From an uncultured Dehalococcoidia bacterium (lineage in GTDB: Bacteria > Chloroflexota > Dehalococcoidia > Lucifugimonadales > UBA1127): a stretch of DNA of 49,158 nt. The number at the start of each line of letters is the position of its first letter. The stretch's first letter is position 1. Below, piece after piece: positions 41,507 through 49,158 of the stretch. The stretch is taken from NCBI GenBank assembly GCA_913049785.1, contig CAJWXP010000014.1, positions 1 to 49,158 of the forward strand. The letters run 5' to 3'. Under the pieces are notes generated by a model that was not told the origin of the DNA, made no database searches, and saw nothing but the letters and a program-made list of their open reading frames with translations. The position numbers were made by a program, and so were the translations under genes.

Positions 41507-41542
41507 AGGTAACCGCAGGTCTTGTGGGTGAAGGGCTAGTTG
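41507..41542. repeat. Hairpin repeat, copy 5
   Basis: AGGTAACCGCAGGTCTTGTG is followed by GGTGAAGGGCTAGTTG. It has the GGTAACCGCAGGT box and the GGGCTAG core of the family, but the second arm is degraded. It lies between the aminotransferase remnant and the small minus-strand gene. Confidence 0.55.
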
Positions 41543-41566
41543 TACCGAGGAGACACCACAGCTAGC

Positions 41567-41731
41567 TTACCCTTCATCTGGCTCTAGCATGGCTAAATGG
41601 CTATTATTGGCCGAAGTTCTGAATTGTGGCCAAGTCATGTCGGTTCTGCTGGAGTAGATTTTCTCCAGCCATTCGACGTAGATTTCCAAGTCTCTGATCC
41701 GAACCTTACCTCGGCCTAGCTTTGCGCTCAT
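41567..41731 (-). CDS. Small hypothetical protein (54 residues)
   Basis: A 54-codon frame starts MSAKLGRGKVRIRDLEIYVE and ends MLEPDEG. A strong SD (GGAGG) lies 4 bases before the ATG. The product is basic at the start and acidic at the end and probably helical. I do not recognise it. The strong SD supports a real gene. Confidence 0.45.
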   Translation of the reverse strand: MSAKLGRGKVRIRDLEIYVEWLEKIYSSRTDMTWPQFRTSANNSHLAMLEPDEG

Positions 41732-41823
41732 GGTTCCTCCTGTTACCAGAAGTTCCTAAGCACCCCTCCAAGCTTGATCCGCTGTATCAAATGTATTCCA
41801 TCTTGCGGAAACGCACAATCTTC

Positions 41824-41880
41824 GCGCAGGTCTTGTGGGTCAAGGCCTGTCCCGGTTTATCGGGAGCTAGCCCTTGCGAT
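41824..41880. repeat. Stop-codon-straddling hairpin repeat, copy 6
   Basis: GCGCAGGTCTTGTGGGT is followed by CAAGG ... CCTTG (41841-41845 and 41872-41876) enclosing CCCG-GTTTAT-CGGG. The stop codon of the minus-strand MFS gene (41857-41859) is in the inner loop. The layout repeats that of copies 1-3. Confidence 0.6.
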
Positions 41881-43284
41881 GCGGAATTGGTAGTACAACG
41901 CGTTCATCAGTCCCAACACCAGCAGCACCGTGCCCGCAATGGCTACATTGTGGTAATCGTTAGCCACCTGGCTTATCCGAATCACTGACGAATCGCCGGA
42001 ACTCATCAGGATGCCGCCCAGCGTCGCGCCCGTTGAACCGGCCATCATGATCACAGCGATGAAGAGAGCGGAAGCAGTCCCGATGTGTCCTGGTGGAATG
42101 GCATTCATCTGTGCGCTGCCGGCGGAGGTCTGGTACATGCCAGCCCCGGAGCCCATGACCACCAGAGCTAAGGCGATATGCACGAGCGATGCGTCCTCGT
42201 CGACGAACAATAGCAACCCCACACCGATTACCTGCGCTACCATCCCGGCCAACATGACTGGGCCCACTCCTAGACGAGCGGATAGCTTGCCGCCAACGAG
42301 GCCTCCAGCGAACATGAACCCCGGGGCGATGGCGAACAGTGCACCGGAGGCGGTGGAACTCAGTTCCAAAGACCGCACCAGGAAGAACGGAAGCACCAGT
42401 GTTGTGGTGGAGTTTCCCATGACCTGGAGCACCAGCCCCATGCTGGACACCACCACGGCCTTGCTGCGGAATATCGCCAGGTCAAGAACGGGCTTGAGGA
42501 CTCGTCCCTCTCGCCAAACGAAGGCCGCCATCAAGACCAGTCCCAACGTCGCCAGCCCGATGATGCCGGGCGAGGTCGCTCCCCAGTCAGAAGTCCGGTT
42601 CAGCGCAACTAGCAGAGCACCCAGCCCCAGAAACCCCAACGTCGACCCCATAATGTCGAAGTTCGCCAGCGGCTGCCGCTCTTCTCGGCGCAATAGGAAG
42701 TACGACAGCATCACCGTGATCAGAGCCAGCGGTGCGACGGCCACGTAGACAGACCGCCAACCGAACGCATCGATGAGCTGTCCACCGATCAACGGCCCGG
42801 ATCCCGCTCCAAGCCCTACCGCTGCAATGATGATGCCCAACGCCATGCCGCGTCGTTCAGGCGGGAACCCTTCCATACCGATGGCGTTCCGCGTAGAGAG
42901 GAAGAGCGCACAGCCCAGACCTTGCACCACCCTGGCCCCTATGAGCGCTGGCAGGTTGGGTGACAGGTACGACCCGATGAGACCAACGACGAACACGCCA
43001 AGCCCGATGGTGAACAACCGGCGTCGCCCCAGGGATGTCGCAAGGGAGCCGATGGGGAGCGCCAGGCCCAAGATCATGAACTGGAGCCCAACGGTCACCC
43101 ATACCGCACCGGCGGGGGACGTATCAAACTCGTCTGCAATAAAGGGGAGGGCAATGGCGTTCATGGAGCCATCAAGGGTGAACACCAGGGCGCTCAACGC
43201 CGTCAGCGCCAGCGGCATCCAGGCCGTGGCCATAGTCACGTGGATGGTATTTGGCGATGGAGTATCGGGTTGAGGAGAAGCCAT
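41857..43284 (-). CDS. MFS drug exporter, DHA2 (EmrB/QacA) type
   Basis: This 475-residue carrier has about 14 hydrophobic helices. It shows DHA2 features: LDGSMNAIALPFIADEFDTS in helix 1, a PIGSLATSLGRRRLF loop 2-3 motif, and the antiporter-type helix-5 segment AVGLGAGSGPLIGGQLIDAFGWR (two parts). Such exporters use the proton gradient to expel drugs or toxic metabolites. The last residues and the stop codon lie inside a dispersed hairpin repeat. It is convergent with the small gene and the aminotransferase remnant side and divergent from ccdA. Confidence 0.9.
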   Translation of the reverse strand: MASPQPDTPSPNTIHVTMATAWMPLALTALSALVFTLDGSMNAIALPFIADEFDTSPAGAVWVTVGLQFMILGLALPIGSLATSLGRRRLFTIGLGVFVVGLIGSYLSPNLPALIGARVVQGLGCALFLSTRNAIGMEGFPPERRGMALGIIIAAVGLGAGSGPLIGGQLIDAFGWRSVYVAVAPLALITVMLSYFLLRREERQPLANFDIMGSTLGFLGLGALLVALNRTSDWGATSPGIIGLATLGLVLMAAFVWREGRVLKPVLDLAIFRSKAVVVSSMGLVLQVMGNSTTTLVLPFFLVRSLELSSTASGALFAIAPGFMFAGGLVGGKLSARLGVGPVMLAGMVAQVIGVGLLLFVDEDASLVHIALALVVMGSGAGMYQTSAGSAQMNAIPPGHIGTASALFIAVIMMAGSTGATLGGILMSSGDSSVIRISQVANDYHNVAIAGTVLLVLGLMNALYYQFRIARASSR

Positions 43285-43369
43285 AGGGGTGCAGTGTACA
43301 CGTTTTCAGTGTGGGCGACCCGAACCGACTCCGGGGACGTAGTACCTAACAACCAGGAAATGCATCACA

Positions 43370-43375
43370 TATAAT
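43370..43375 (+). promoter_or_regulatory. Perfect -10 box before ccdA
   Basis: TATAAT occurs 25 bases before the ATG at 43401, with only a poor -35 (TAACAA) upstream. The implied start of transcription near 43382 supports the ATG at 43401 rather than the one at 43374, which would overlap the box. Confidence 0.4.
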
Positions 43376-43400
43376 GAAGGCAGAAACCTGGAGGACTTTC

Positions 43401-44297
43401 ATGGACGCGACCGCATACAACGAATCCGCGCAGAACCAATGGATCAAAACGCTGCTTTTGCCACTCCTCATCGGGGGGCTGGCAATCAGCGTCGCCGTGG
43501 TCGGCGCGATACTCTCCGGCTCGGGAGCCGACGCGACGGGTGGCGTCAACGGGTTCATCGAATCGCTGTCGGGTAGCTCCGGCTCCAGGCTAGGTGGCAT
43601 TGGCCTATTGGGGTTCACCTTTGGCGCAGGCATGGTATCCACCGTGAACCCCTGCGGCTTCGCCATGCTCCCGGCGTATTTGGGAATGTACCTGGGTGCC
43701 GCAGATACCCAAGAGGCGCGAGCAAACCCCGCAGTCCGTTTCAAGCAGGCAACCATCGTAGGCGTTCTGGTTACTTTGGGTGTGATGCTCCTTTTCGGGA
43801 CCGTAGGGGTCATCCTGGCAGCGGGGCTGACCACTGTGCGCTCCGTGATCCCCTGGCTTGGGCTAGTCATCGGCGGCGTCCTGACATTCGGCGGTGCCTG
43901 GGTCCTCATGGGCGGCAAGCTCAACATCGGCGTATTCAGTCGCGCGGCATCTCACATGGGCGACGCCCGCGAAGTTAGCCCAAAGAGCTACTTCCTCTTC
44001 GGGCTAAGCTATGGCACGGCGTCCTTGAGTTGCACGCTGCCGATTTTCATCGCGGTTGTCGGGTTCGGCACAACCACCAGCTTCTTCGTCGCCACAGGCC
44101 AGTTCCTGCTCTACGGATTGGGCATGGGCACGGTCATCCTGACGCTGACGCTGAGCATGGCGATATTCAAAGGCGCAATGGTAGGCGCGCTACGCAAGTT
44201 GCTGCCGTTCATCCAGCCCATCAGCGCCACGGTGATGATCCTCGCTGGGGCATACATCGTGTTCTACTGGCTCACGCTGGGTCGCGACCTCCTTTAA
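43401..44297 (+). CDS. ccdA: Cytochrome c biogenesis protein CcdA (DsbD transmembrane domain)
   Basis: This 298-residue membrane protein moves reducing equivalents across the membrane for cytochrome c maturation or disulfide reduction. The two redox-active cysteine motifs are present: VSTVNPCGFAMLPAYLG in the first conserved helix and GTASLSCTLPIFIAVVG in the second half. About seven hydrophobic helices are seen. The N-terminus has an additional membrane segment before the conserved part. The ATG at 43401 was chosen because GGAGG lies 6 bases upstream. No thioredoxin-like partner is adjacent. A hairpin terminator follows. Confidence 0.9.
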   Translation: MDATAYNESAQNQWIKTLLLPLLIGGLAISVAVVGAILSGSGADATGGVNGFIESLSGSSGSRLGGIGLLGFTFGAGMVSTVNPCGFAMLPAYLGMYLGAADTQEARANPAVRFKQATIVGVLVTLGVMLLFGTVGVILAAGLTTVRSVIPWLGLVIGGVLTFGGAWVLMGGKLNIGVFSRAASHMGDAREVSPKSYFLFGLSYGTASLSCTLPIFIAVVGFGTTTSFFVATGQFLLYGLGMGTVILTLTLSMAIFKGAMVGALRKLLPFIQPISATVMILAGAYIVFYWLTLGRDLL

Positions 44298-44323
44298 ATC
44301 TAGCGACAACAAAGACTCTACAA

Positions 44324-44349
44324 GGAGTGGGCAAATTGCTCACCCCTTT
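44324..44349 (+). terminator. Hairpin terminator after ccdA
   Basis: GTGGGC (44327-44332) pairs with GCTCAC (44338-44343) with one G-T wobble around AAATT. CCCCTTTGCTT follows. It lies about 30 bases after the ccdA stop and just before the promoter of the next operon. Confidence 0.45.
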
Positions 44350-44366
44350 GCTTACCCAGACGCCTA

Positions 44367-44395
44367 TTGAGGAGTAGCGCGACACCCTGTACAAT
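44367..44395 (+). promoter_or_regulatory. Promoter of the SDR - amidohydrolase - Rieske operon
   Basis: TTGAGG at 44367-44372 and TACAAT at 44390-44395 are 17 bases apart. The leader to the ATG at 44442 would be about 40 bases. No other promoter-like sequence was noticed in the short gaps between the genes that follow. Confidence 0.55.
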
Positions 44396-44441
44396 GCGGC
44401 CAAACTAAACTCTGATTCATATGAACTTCCAGGAGGGCGTC

Positions 44442-45191
44442 ATGCAGTTACAGGACAAGGTCGTCATCGTCACCGGGGCAGCAACCCACATAGGGCAGGC
44501 CTACGCGGTGCGACTGGCACAAGAAGGCGCCAAAGTCGTTGCTTGCGACATCCTCGATTGCGGCACCACGGCAGAGATGGTGATGGAAGCCGGCGGGGAA
44601 GTGCTGCCTCTCATCACTGATGTCACCAAGGAAGAGGACACACTGAAAATGGCCCGACAGACCGTTGAGCGGTTCGGGCGCATCGACTGCATCGTGAACA
44701 ACGCTGGCATCTTCGATGGACTGACCGCCAGACCCATGATGGACGTGGACATGGCAGAGTGGGACAGGGTCTATGAGGTAAACGTCAAAGGCATGTTCCT
44801 CTGCTGTCGTGCAGTGTTCCCCTACATGAAGGAGCAGGGCGGCGGCAAGATCATCAACATCGGTTCCGGTATCTGGCTCCAGGGGATGCCCGGCGTTCCC
44901 CACTACGTCTCGTCAAAGGCTGCTGTCATGGGCCTGACCCGGACATTGGCCAAGGAGTTGGGCCAGTTCAACATCAACGTGAACACCCTCGCACCAGGAG
45001 GCACCGACAGCGGAGCGAAGATCGATCGAGGCGACGATGCACCCGTTTCGCCAACCAGGGCAGGGCGTTCGATCCCCCGGACTGAGACCCCGGACGATCT
45101 GACGGGAACGATGGTGTTCCTCGCCTCAACCGACAGCGATTTCATCACCGGGCAGATGATCACCATTAACGGCGGGGACGCCCTGTACTAG
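44442..45191 (+). CDS. Short-chain dehydrogenase/reductase (SDR)
   Basis: This 249-residue SDR has the cofactor motif TGAATHIG (a variant of TGxxxGIG with H in place of G), NNAG, INIGSGIW with the active-site serine region, and the catalytic YVSSK. AGGAGG lies 5 bases before the ATG at 44442, which is why the upstream ATG was rejected. It is the first gene of the operon that continues with two amidohydrolases and two Rieske oxygenases. A cis-dihydrodiol or hydroxylated intermediate made by the oxygenases is a likely substrate, by context only. Confidence 0.9.
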   Translation: MQLQDKVVIVTGAATHIGQAYAVRLAQEGAKVVACDILDCGTTAEMVMEAGGEVLPLITDVTKEEDTLKMARQTVERFGRIDCIVNNAGIFDGLTARPMMDVDMAEWDRVYEVNVKGMFLCCRAVFPYMKEQGGGKIINIGSGIWLQGMPGVPHYVSSKAAVMGLTRTLAKELGQFNINVNTLAPGGTDSGAKIDRGDDAPVSPTRAGRSIPRTETPDDLTGTMVFLASTDSDFITGQMITINGGDALY

Positions 45192-45234
45192 GCCCCTGTG
45201 TTCTTGGCCATGTAACTCAAGTTGGAGAAGTGCG

Positions 45235-46329
45235 ATGACAACCAAGAGAAACATTCAGGTTATCGATGCAGACACTCACGTAGTGGAAAGTGATCGCACA
45301 TGGGAATACCTGGATCCAGCAGACAGGAAGTATCGGCCTACTCTAGTATCTGCGGGCGACGACAAACCAACGCTCCATTGGCTGATCGATGGGAAGGTGA
45401 GTGGCCACAGAGCAGCGGCGCCGGACCAGCGACTGCTTGCAGAAATCTCGGAACGTTCTGGAAGGGACGTGGACACGCCAGCAGGGGCGAGAGAGATGGA
45501 AGACGTATCTGCTAGATTACAACACATGGATAAACTCGGTGTGGATATCCAGGTGCTCTATAACACACTGTGGATTGAGGAAGTCACTACGCGGCCTGAG
45601 ATAGATGTGGCCCTTTGCCGCAGTTGGAACCGATGGCTAGCCGATATCTGGAAGGATGGCAAAGGAAGACTTCGTTGGTCTTGCGTTCCTCCTTTTACGG
45701 ATTTGGAGAACGCCAAAAAGGAGATCAAGGCCGCGCGAAACAACGGCGCAGTTGCCATTTCCATGCGTCCAATGGAGGGGAATCGCCTGCTCCTTGATCC
45801 GTATTTTTATCCGATTTATGAACTGGCAAGCGACCTTGATATGGCCATCGCCGTACACATAGCAAACGGGAATGCCGCTATGTGCGATGCCCTGGCGTCG
45901 CCCCATGACCCTGGAGCTCCATTCGGGCGGTTCAGGATTCCTACCGTGGCATCATGTCACGCACTCATCATGAGTGAGATTCCCCAACGCTTCCCAAAGT
46001 TACGATGGGCCTTTGTTGAATCGTCATCCCAGTGGATACCCTGGGTAATCAATGAAGCAAAGCGCCGGTACAGTGGCGCGGGGAAGCCTTTTCCAAAGAA
46101 TGTCCTGAATGAGTATCAGATGTATGTGGCGTGCCAATCCGATGACGACCTGCCGTACATCCTGCAATACTCCGGGGACGACAACCTCATCACCGGGTCT
46201 GACTACGGCCATGCTGACCCGTCTAGCCAGTTGGATACACTTGAGATAGTGGGCCAGATGAAGGGCGTCAGCCAAAAACAAAAGGACAACATCCTTTACT
46301 ACAACCCCAAGACGTTGTACAGCCTGTAG
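45235..46329 (+). CDS. ACMSD-type amidohydrolase (Amidohydro_2)
   Basis: This 364-residue metal-dependent TIM-barrel hydrolase or decarboxylase has the family start VIDADTHVVES, with D11, D13 and H15 at the first metal site. Later landmarks are AVHIANGN with a metal-type histidine, RFPKLRWAFVESS and GSDYGHADPSS with the final aspartate. Relatives include aminocarboxymuconate-semialdehyde decarboxylase and gamma-resorcylate decarboxylase, which act on ring-cleavage or phenolic acids. The gene follows the SDR by 43 bases. It is paralogous to the next gene, but its codons look more AT-rich. Confidence 0.88.
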   Translation: MTTKRNIQVIDADTHVVESDRTWEYLDPADRKYRPTLVSAGDDKPTLHWLIDGKVSGHRAAAPDQRLLAEISERSGRDVDTPAGAREMEDVSARLQHMDKLGVDIQVLYNTLWIEEVTTRPEIDVALCRSWNRWLADIWKDGKGRLRWSCVPPFTDLENAKKEIKAARNNGAVAISMRPMEGNRLLLDPYFYPIYELASDLDMAIAVHIANGNAAMCDALASPHDPGAPFGRFRIPTVASCHALIMSEIPQRFPKLRWAFVESSSQWIPWVINEAKRRYSGAGKPFPKNVLNEYQMYVACQSDDDLPYILQYSGDDNLITGSDYGHADPSSQLDTLEIVGQMKGVSQKQKDNILYYNPKTLYSL

Positions 46330-46390
46330 GATTCAGTCCTCTATTCAGGAAGCGAAGGTATGCTCTCCGATGGTGCAAAAGGGGCTTGAG

Positions 46391-47482
46391 ATGATGACAG
46401 CGAAAGACTTTCAGGTGATCGATGCAGATGCCCACGTAGTGGAGACGGAGCGCACTTGGGACTTCATGGACCCCGCAGACGCCAAGTACCGGCCGACGCT
46501 TGAGCAATCGCCAAATGACCCCCAGCGCCAGCATTGGGTCATCGATGGCAAGAATCGCGGTTTCAGGTTTCCGACCCTCACCGATATGGAGTTGCAGGAG
46601 CGGTCGAGCCGCGGTCGAAATATCACTACACCCCAGGCTGCGCGGGAGCTCGACGACGTGCAGCTCCGCCTCAAGGACATGGATCGATTGGGCATAGATG
46701 CGCAGGTGCTCCACCACACGCTTTGGATCGAGCAAGTAGCGGAAGAACCCGAAGTGGAGCGTGCCATCTGCAAGGGTTGGAACAACTGGGTGGGCGACAT
46801 CTGGAAGCAGAGCGAAGGTCGTTTGTTGTGGTCATGCGTCCCGCCGTGGATGAGCATTGACGCAGCCATCGAGGAGATGAACATCGCCAAGGAGAACGGC
46901 GCAGTCGCCATGACCATGCGGCCTATCGAAGGCGAGAGGACCATCCTAGATCCATACTTCTACCCGCTCTATGAAGAGGCCATCCGTCTGAACCTGACCG
47001 TTGCAGTCCACATCGCCAACGGGAACCCCAACATGGTCAACCTTCTGCGGACGCCGGAAGACCCCGGCTCTGCCTTTGGTATCTTCCGAATCCCCACAGT
47101 GGCCGCCTGTCACGCCCTCATCATGAGCCCCATTCCTAAGAAGTTCCCAGAGCTGCGATGGGGTTTCATCGAAGCGTCTGCTGGTTGGGTCCCTTGGGTC
47201 ATTACAGAGGCCAAGAACCGTTACCAGGGAGCGGCTAGGAAGTTCCCTGAGAACGTCCTGAAGGAGTACAACATCTATGTCACCTGCCAGACGGACGACG
47301 ACATTCCCTACATTCTGCAATGCGCCGGAGAGGACAATATCGTCATCGGTACAGACTACGGCCACTTCGACCCCTCAAGCGAAGTCGACGCCATCTCGGT
47401 GTTCAAGGAGCAAGGCACCATAAGCGAATCGGCAATGACAAAGATCCTGCGTGATAATCCAAAGGCGATGTACGGTCTTTAA
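46391..47482 (+). CDS. ACMSD-type amidohydrolase (paralogue)
   Basis: This 363-residue protein aligns with the previous gene from end to end: VIDADAHVVETERTW with D11, D13 and H15, AVHIANGNP, FPELRWGFIEAS and GTDYGHFDPSS. It is expected to be a metal-dependent decarboxylase or hydrolase. The start was set at the ATG with AGGGG 6 bases upstream; the next codon is also ATG. Its stop is 37 bases before the Rieske gene. Two paralogues in one operon suggest two related substrates or a hetero-oligomer. Confidence 0.88.
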   Translation: MMTAKDFQVIDADAHVVETERTWDFMDPADAKYRPTLEQSPNDPQRQHWVIDGKNRGFRFPTLTDMELQERSSRGRNITTPQAARELDDVQLRLKDMDRLGIDAQVLHHTLWIEQVAEEPEVERAICKGWNNWVGDIWKQSEGRLLWSCVPPWMSIDAAIEEMNIAKENGAVAMTMRPIEGERTILDPYFYPLYEEAIRLNLTVAVHIANGNPNMVNLLRTPEDPGSAFGIFRIPTVAACHALIMSPIPKKFPELRWGFIEASAGWVPWVITEAKNRYQGAARKFPENVLKEYNIYVTCQTDDDIPYILQCAGEDNIVIGTDYGHFDPSSEVDAISVFKEQGTISESAMTKILRDNPKAMYGL

Positions 47483-47519
47483 GCAACCGACACCCACACA
47501 ACACACCAGGAGAAACACA

Positions 47520-48833
47520 TTGTTATCACAAGAAGAGAACCAACTGCTAACCAAGACGGGCCCCGGGACACCGATGGGCGAGCTTTTCCGGCGTTTCTGG
47601 CTTCCTGCCCTCATCCCCAATGAGTTGACTTCGGACGGGGCACCTGTCCGACTCCGCATCATGAATGAGGATTTGGTGGCCTTCCGGGACACGGACGGCA
47701 GAGTCGGCATCATCGATGCCTTCTGCCCACACAAGCTCGCACCCCTTTTCTTCGGCCGCAATGAGGAGGGCGGTTTGCGGTGCGTGTATCACGGCTGGAA
47801 GTACGATGTTGACGGTAACTGCGTTGAGATGGCAAACGAGCCTCCTGAACACAGGTTCCAGGACAAGGTGAGGATCACCGTATACCCCACGGAGGAGTGG
47901 GGTGGGCTCATCTGGATCTACATGGGCCCGGAAAGCCTGAAACCTGAGCTGCCACAATTCGAGTGGGCAAGGGTGCCGGAGACCCATCGCCACCTGGCAA
48001 GGTGGCTGCAAGAGACCAACTATGCCCAAGGGATGGAGGGCGAGATTGATACATCCCACATCTCGTTCCTCCACGGCGGCCTCACTCCGTACCTGCGAGA
48101 CAATCCTGACAAGAGGCCGACTCGGCAGGGAGCGACCCGGAACCTGGCCCTGGTGGACGGCGCACCAAAGCTCACGTTGAACCGTACCGATTACGGATTC
48201 GTGTACGGTGCCCGCCGAGACACCGGCGAAGGCGATTACTACTGGCGGGTCACCCAGTGGCTCCTCCCCATGTACAGCATGATTGCCGGAGCGCAGTGGC
48301 CCCGTGGTGGTCGCGCTTGGGTACCTATCGACGACGAAAATACTTCCGTCTTCGGCTACAACTACAACCCGGAAGCGCCTCTTACTGATGAACAAATAGA
48401 ACTCATTGAGTCGGGCCGTGCATTCCCACCCAGAGTTGAACGCGGGACCCACCAGCTCAAAGACGGCTATGTCATTGACCATAACCTTGGCGTTGCCAAT
48501 AAGGGGAACGATTTTCTGATTGATCGGGAAATGCAGCGAACTGACAACTACACCGGCATATGGGGAATCAACGAACAAGATCGTGGGCTCCAGGAGGGAA
48601 TGGGAAGAACGGTAAACCGCTCAAGAGAGCATTTGGGTACCGCAGACCAAGCAACCATTGCGGCACGGCGATTGCTCCTCAGAATGGCTCAAGAATTGCA
48701 GGAAGGGATAGAGCCTGCCATCGCAAACCAGGGTGACCTCTACCGCGTCCGTTCAATGGACATCGTCAGCCCACAAGGGGACTTCCAAAAATTCCTTGAC
48801 GTCTTTTCAGAGGAGGCCAAGGCCAAGGCATGA
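47520..48833 (+). CDS. Rieske-type aromatic ring-hydroxylating oxygenase, alpha subunit
   Basis: This 437-residue oxygenase has the [2Fe-2S] ligands C69, H71, C88 and H91 (CPHKLA...CVYHGWKYD) and the iron ligands D177, H180 and H185 in EGEIDTSHISFLH. The N-terminal signature GTPMGELFRRFWLPA is shared with the other four genes and with the remnant at 2367-2465. The start is a TTG at 47520 with AGGAG 7 bases upstream; this gives the same MLxQEEN start as the paralogues. It is fourth in the operon and lies 37 bases before another Rieske gene. Its substrate is unknown. Confidence 0.93.
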   Translation: MLSQEENQLLTKTGPGTPMGELFRRFWLPALIPNELTSDGAPVRLRIMNEDLVAFRDTDGRVGIIDAFCPHKLAPLFFGRNEEGGLRCVYHGWKYDVDGNCVEMANEPPEHRFQDKVRITVYPTEEWGGLIWIYMGPESLKPELPQFEWARVPETHRHLARWLQETNYAQGMEGEIDTSHISFLHGGLTPYLRDNPDKRPTRQGATRNLALVDGAPKLTLNRTDYGFVYGARRDTGEGDYYWRVTQWLLPMYSMIAGAQWPRGGRAWVPIDDENTSVFGYNYNPEAPLTDEQIELIESGRAFPPRVERGTHQLKDGYVIDHNLGVANKGNDFLIDREMQRTDNYTGIWGINEQDRGLQEGMGRTVNRSREHLGTADQATIAARRLLLRMAQELQEGIEPAIANQGDLYRVRSMDIVSPQGDFQKFLDVFSEEAKAKA

Positions 48834-48870
48834 CCATAGCAAAACCTAGAGAGCATCGGGAGAGAACAAC

Positions 48871-49158
48871 ATGCTTACCAAAGAGGATAATGAGCTCCTA
48901 ACGCAGACCGGCCCCGGCACACCCATGGGTGAACTGTTCCGGCGGTTCTGGATGCCGGCGCTGTTGGCCGAAGAACTCCCGCATCCGGACTGCGACCCGG
49001 TAAGGATACGCATCCTGAGCGAGGATATGGTCGCGTTCAGAGACACGGATGGGAACGTGGGTGTCATAGACAACTACTGTCCGCACCGACGAGCCAGCTT
49101 GTTCTTCGGTCGCAACGAGGAATGCGGCTTGCGCTGCGGATACCACGGCTGGAAGTTT
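48871..49158 (+). CDS. Rieske-type oxygenase, alpha subunit (partial, runs off the window)
   Basis: The first 96 codons are present and stay open to the end. They start MLTKEDNELLTQTGPGTPMG and include all four Rieske ligands, C70, H72, C89 and H92 (CPHRRA...CGYHGWKF). The iron-binding part lies beyond the window. GGGAGA precedes the ATG. It is the fifth intact-looking Rieske gene and the second in this operon. Confidence 0.92.
   Translation, partial: MLTKEDNELLTQTGPGTPMGELFRRFWMPALLAEELPHPDCDPVRIRILSEDMVAFRDTDGNVGVIDNYCPHRRASLFFGRNEECGLRCGYHGWKF

Noticed and set aside
47547-48578. 343-codon minus-strand frame
   Set aside because: It is the antisense shadow of the Rieske oxygenase gene at 47520-48833.

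Overview
This 49 kb window looks like an environmental, probably marine, heterotrophic bacterium. The moderately GC-rich coding sequence, the many paralogous Rieske oxygenases, SDRs and MFS carriers, the F420/FMN-type luciferase-like monooxygenase and the ACMSD-type amidohydrolases recall uncultivated Chloroflexota of the SAR202/Dehalococcoidia type. That assignment is inference from gene content; no rRNA or other decisive marker is present. No tRNA, rRNA, CRISPR array, transposase or integrase was recognised.

Layout. 1-6.7 kb: an SDR, an RsuA-type pseudouridine synthase, a decayed patch (a broken membrane-protein gene joined to a 32-codon Rieske oxygenase remnant), a tandem DUF427 protein, a zinc alcohol dehydrogenase, a stand-alone VirB11/PilT-like ATPase core and an NAD-dependent epimerase. 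6.8-8.9 kb: a fusion of a PAP2 phosphatase domain with a kinase-like domain. 8.9-14.6 kb: a broken MFS gene, a TcuA-like flavoprotein and two tandem MFS exporters. 14.6-18.8 kb: a tartrate/isopropylmalate-type dehydrogenase, an SMP-30 lactonase, an LLM monooxygenase, a PH-domain membrane protein and a P-loop kinase. 18.8-29.2 kb is a long minus-strand block: DinB-like protein, acetoacetyl-CoA synthetase, SDR, ketopantoate reductase-like protein, two Rieske oxygenases, an ABM monooxygenase, a Gfo/Idh/MocA oxidoreductase and an MFS carrier. 29.4-32.7 kb: a collagen-like lipoprotein, a small HTH protein and IlvD. 33-36.5 kb: a decayed LuxR-type regulator, two Rieske ferredoxins, a hydrolase with a cysteine in the nucleophile position, an ABM protein and a second hydrolase. 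36.6-43.3 kb: thiolase, a broken membrane protein, an aminotransferase, a Rieske oxygenase flanked by a second decayed aminotransferase tail, and a DHA2-type MFS exporter. 43.4-49.2 kb: CcdA, then a promoter-led run SDR - amidohydrolase - amidohydrolase - Rieske - Rieske that leaves the window.

The common theme is oxidative attack on aromatic or otherwise recalcitrant organic matter. Rieske oxygenases hydroxylate or demethylate, with the two small Rieske ferredoxins as possible electron donors; no reductase is in the window. SDR, MDR and flavin enzymes oxidise the products, ACMSD-type amidohydrolases and hydrolases process ring-cleavage products or lactones, and thiolase, acetoacetyl-CoA synthetase and the tartrate/tricarballylate-type dehydrogenases feed central metabolism.

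The window also carries much debris: six broken genes or gene remnants, a dispersed hairpin repeat that straddles the stop codons of four minus-strand genes, and a MITE-like family with TGTCATTCTGAG ends. Together these suggest a region with frequent gain, duplication and loss of catabolic genes.
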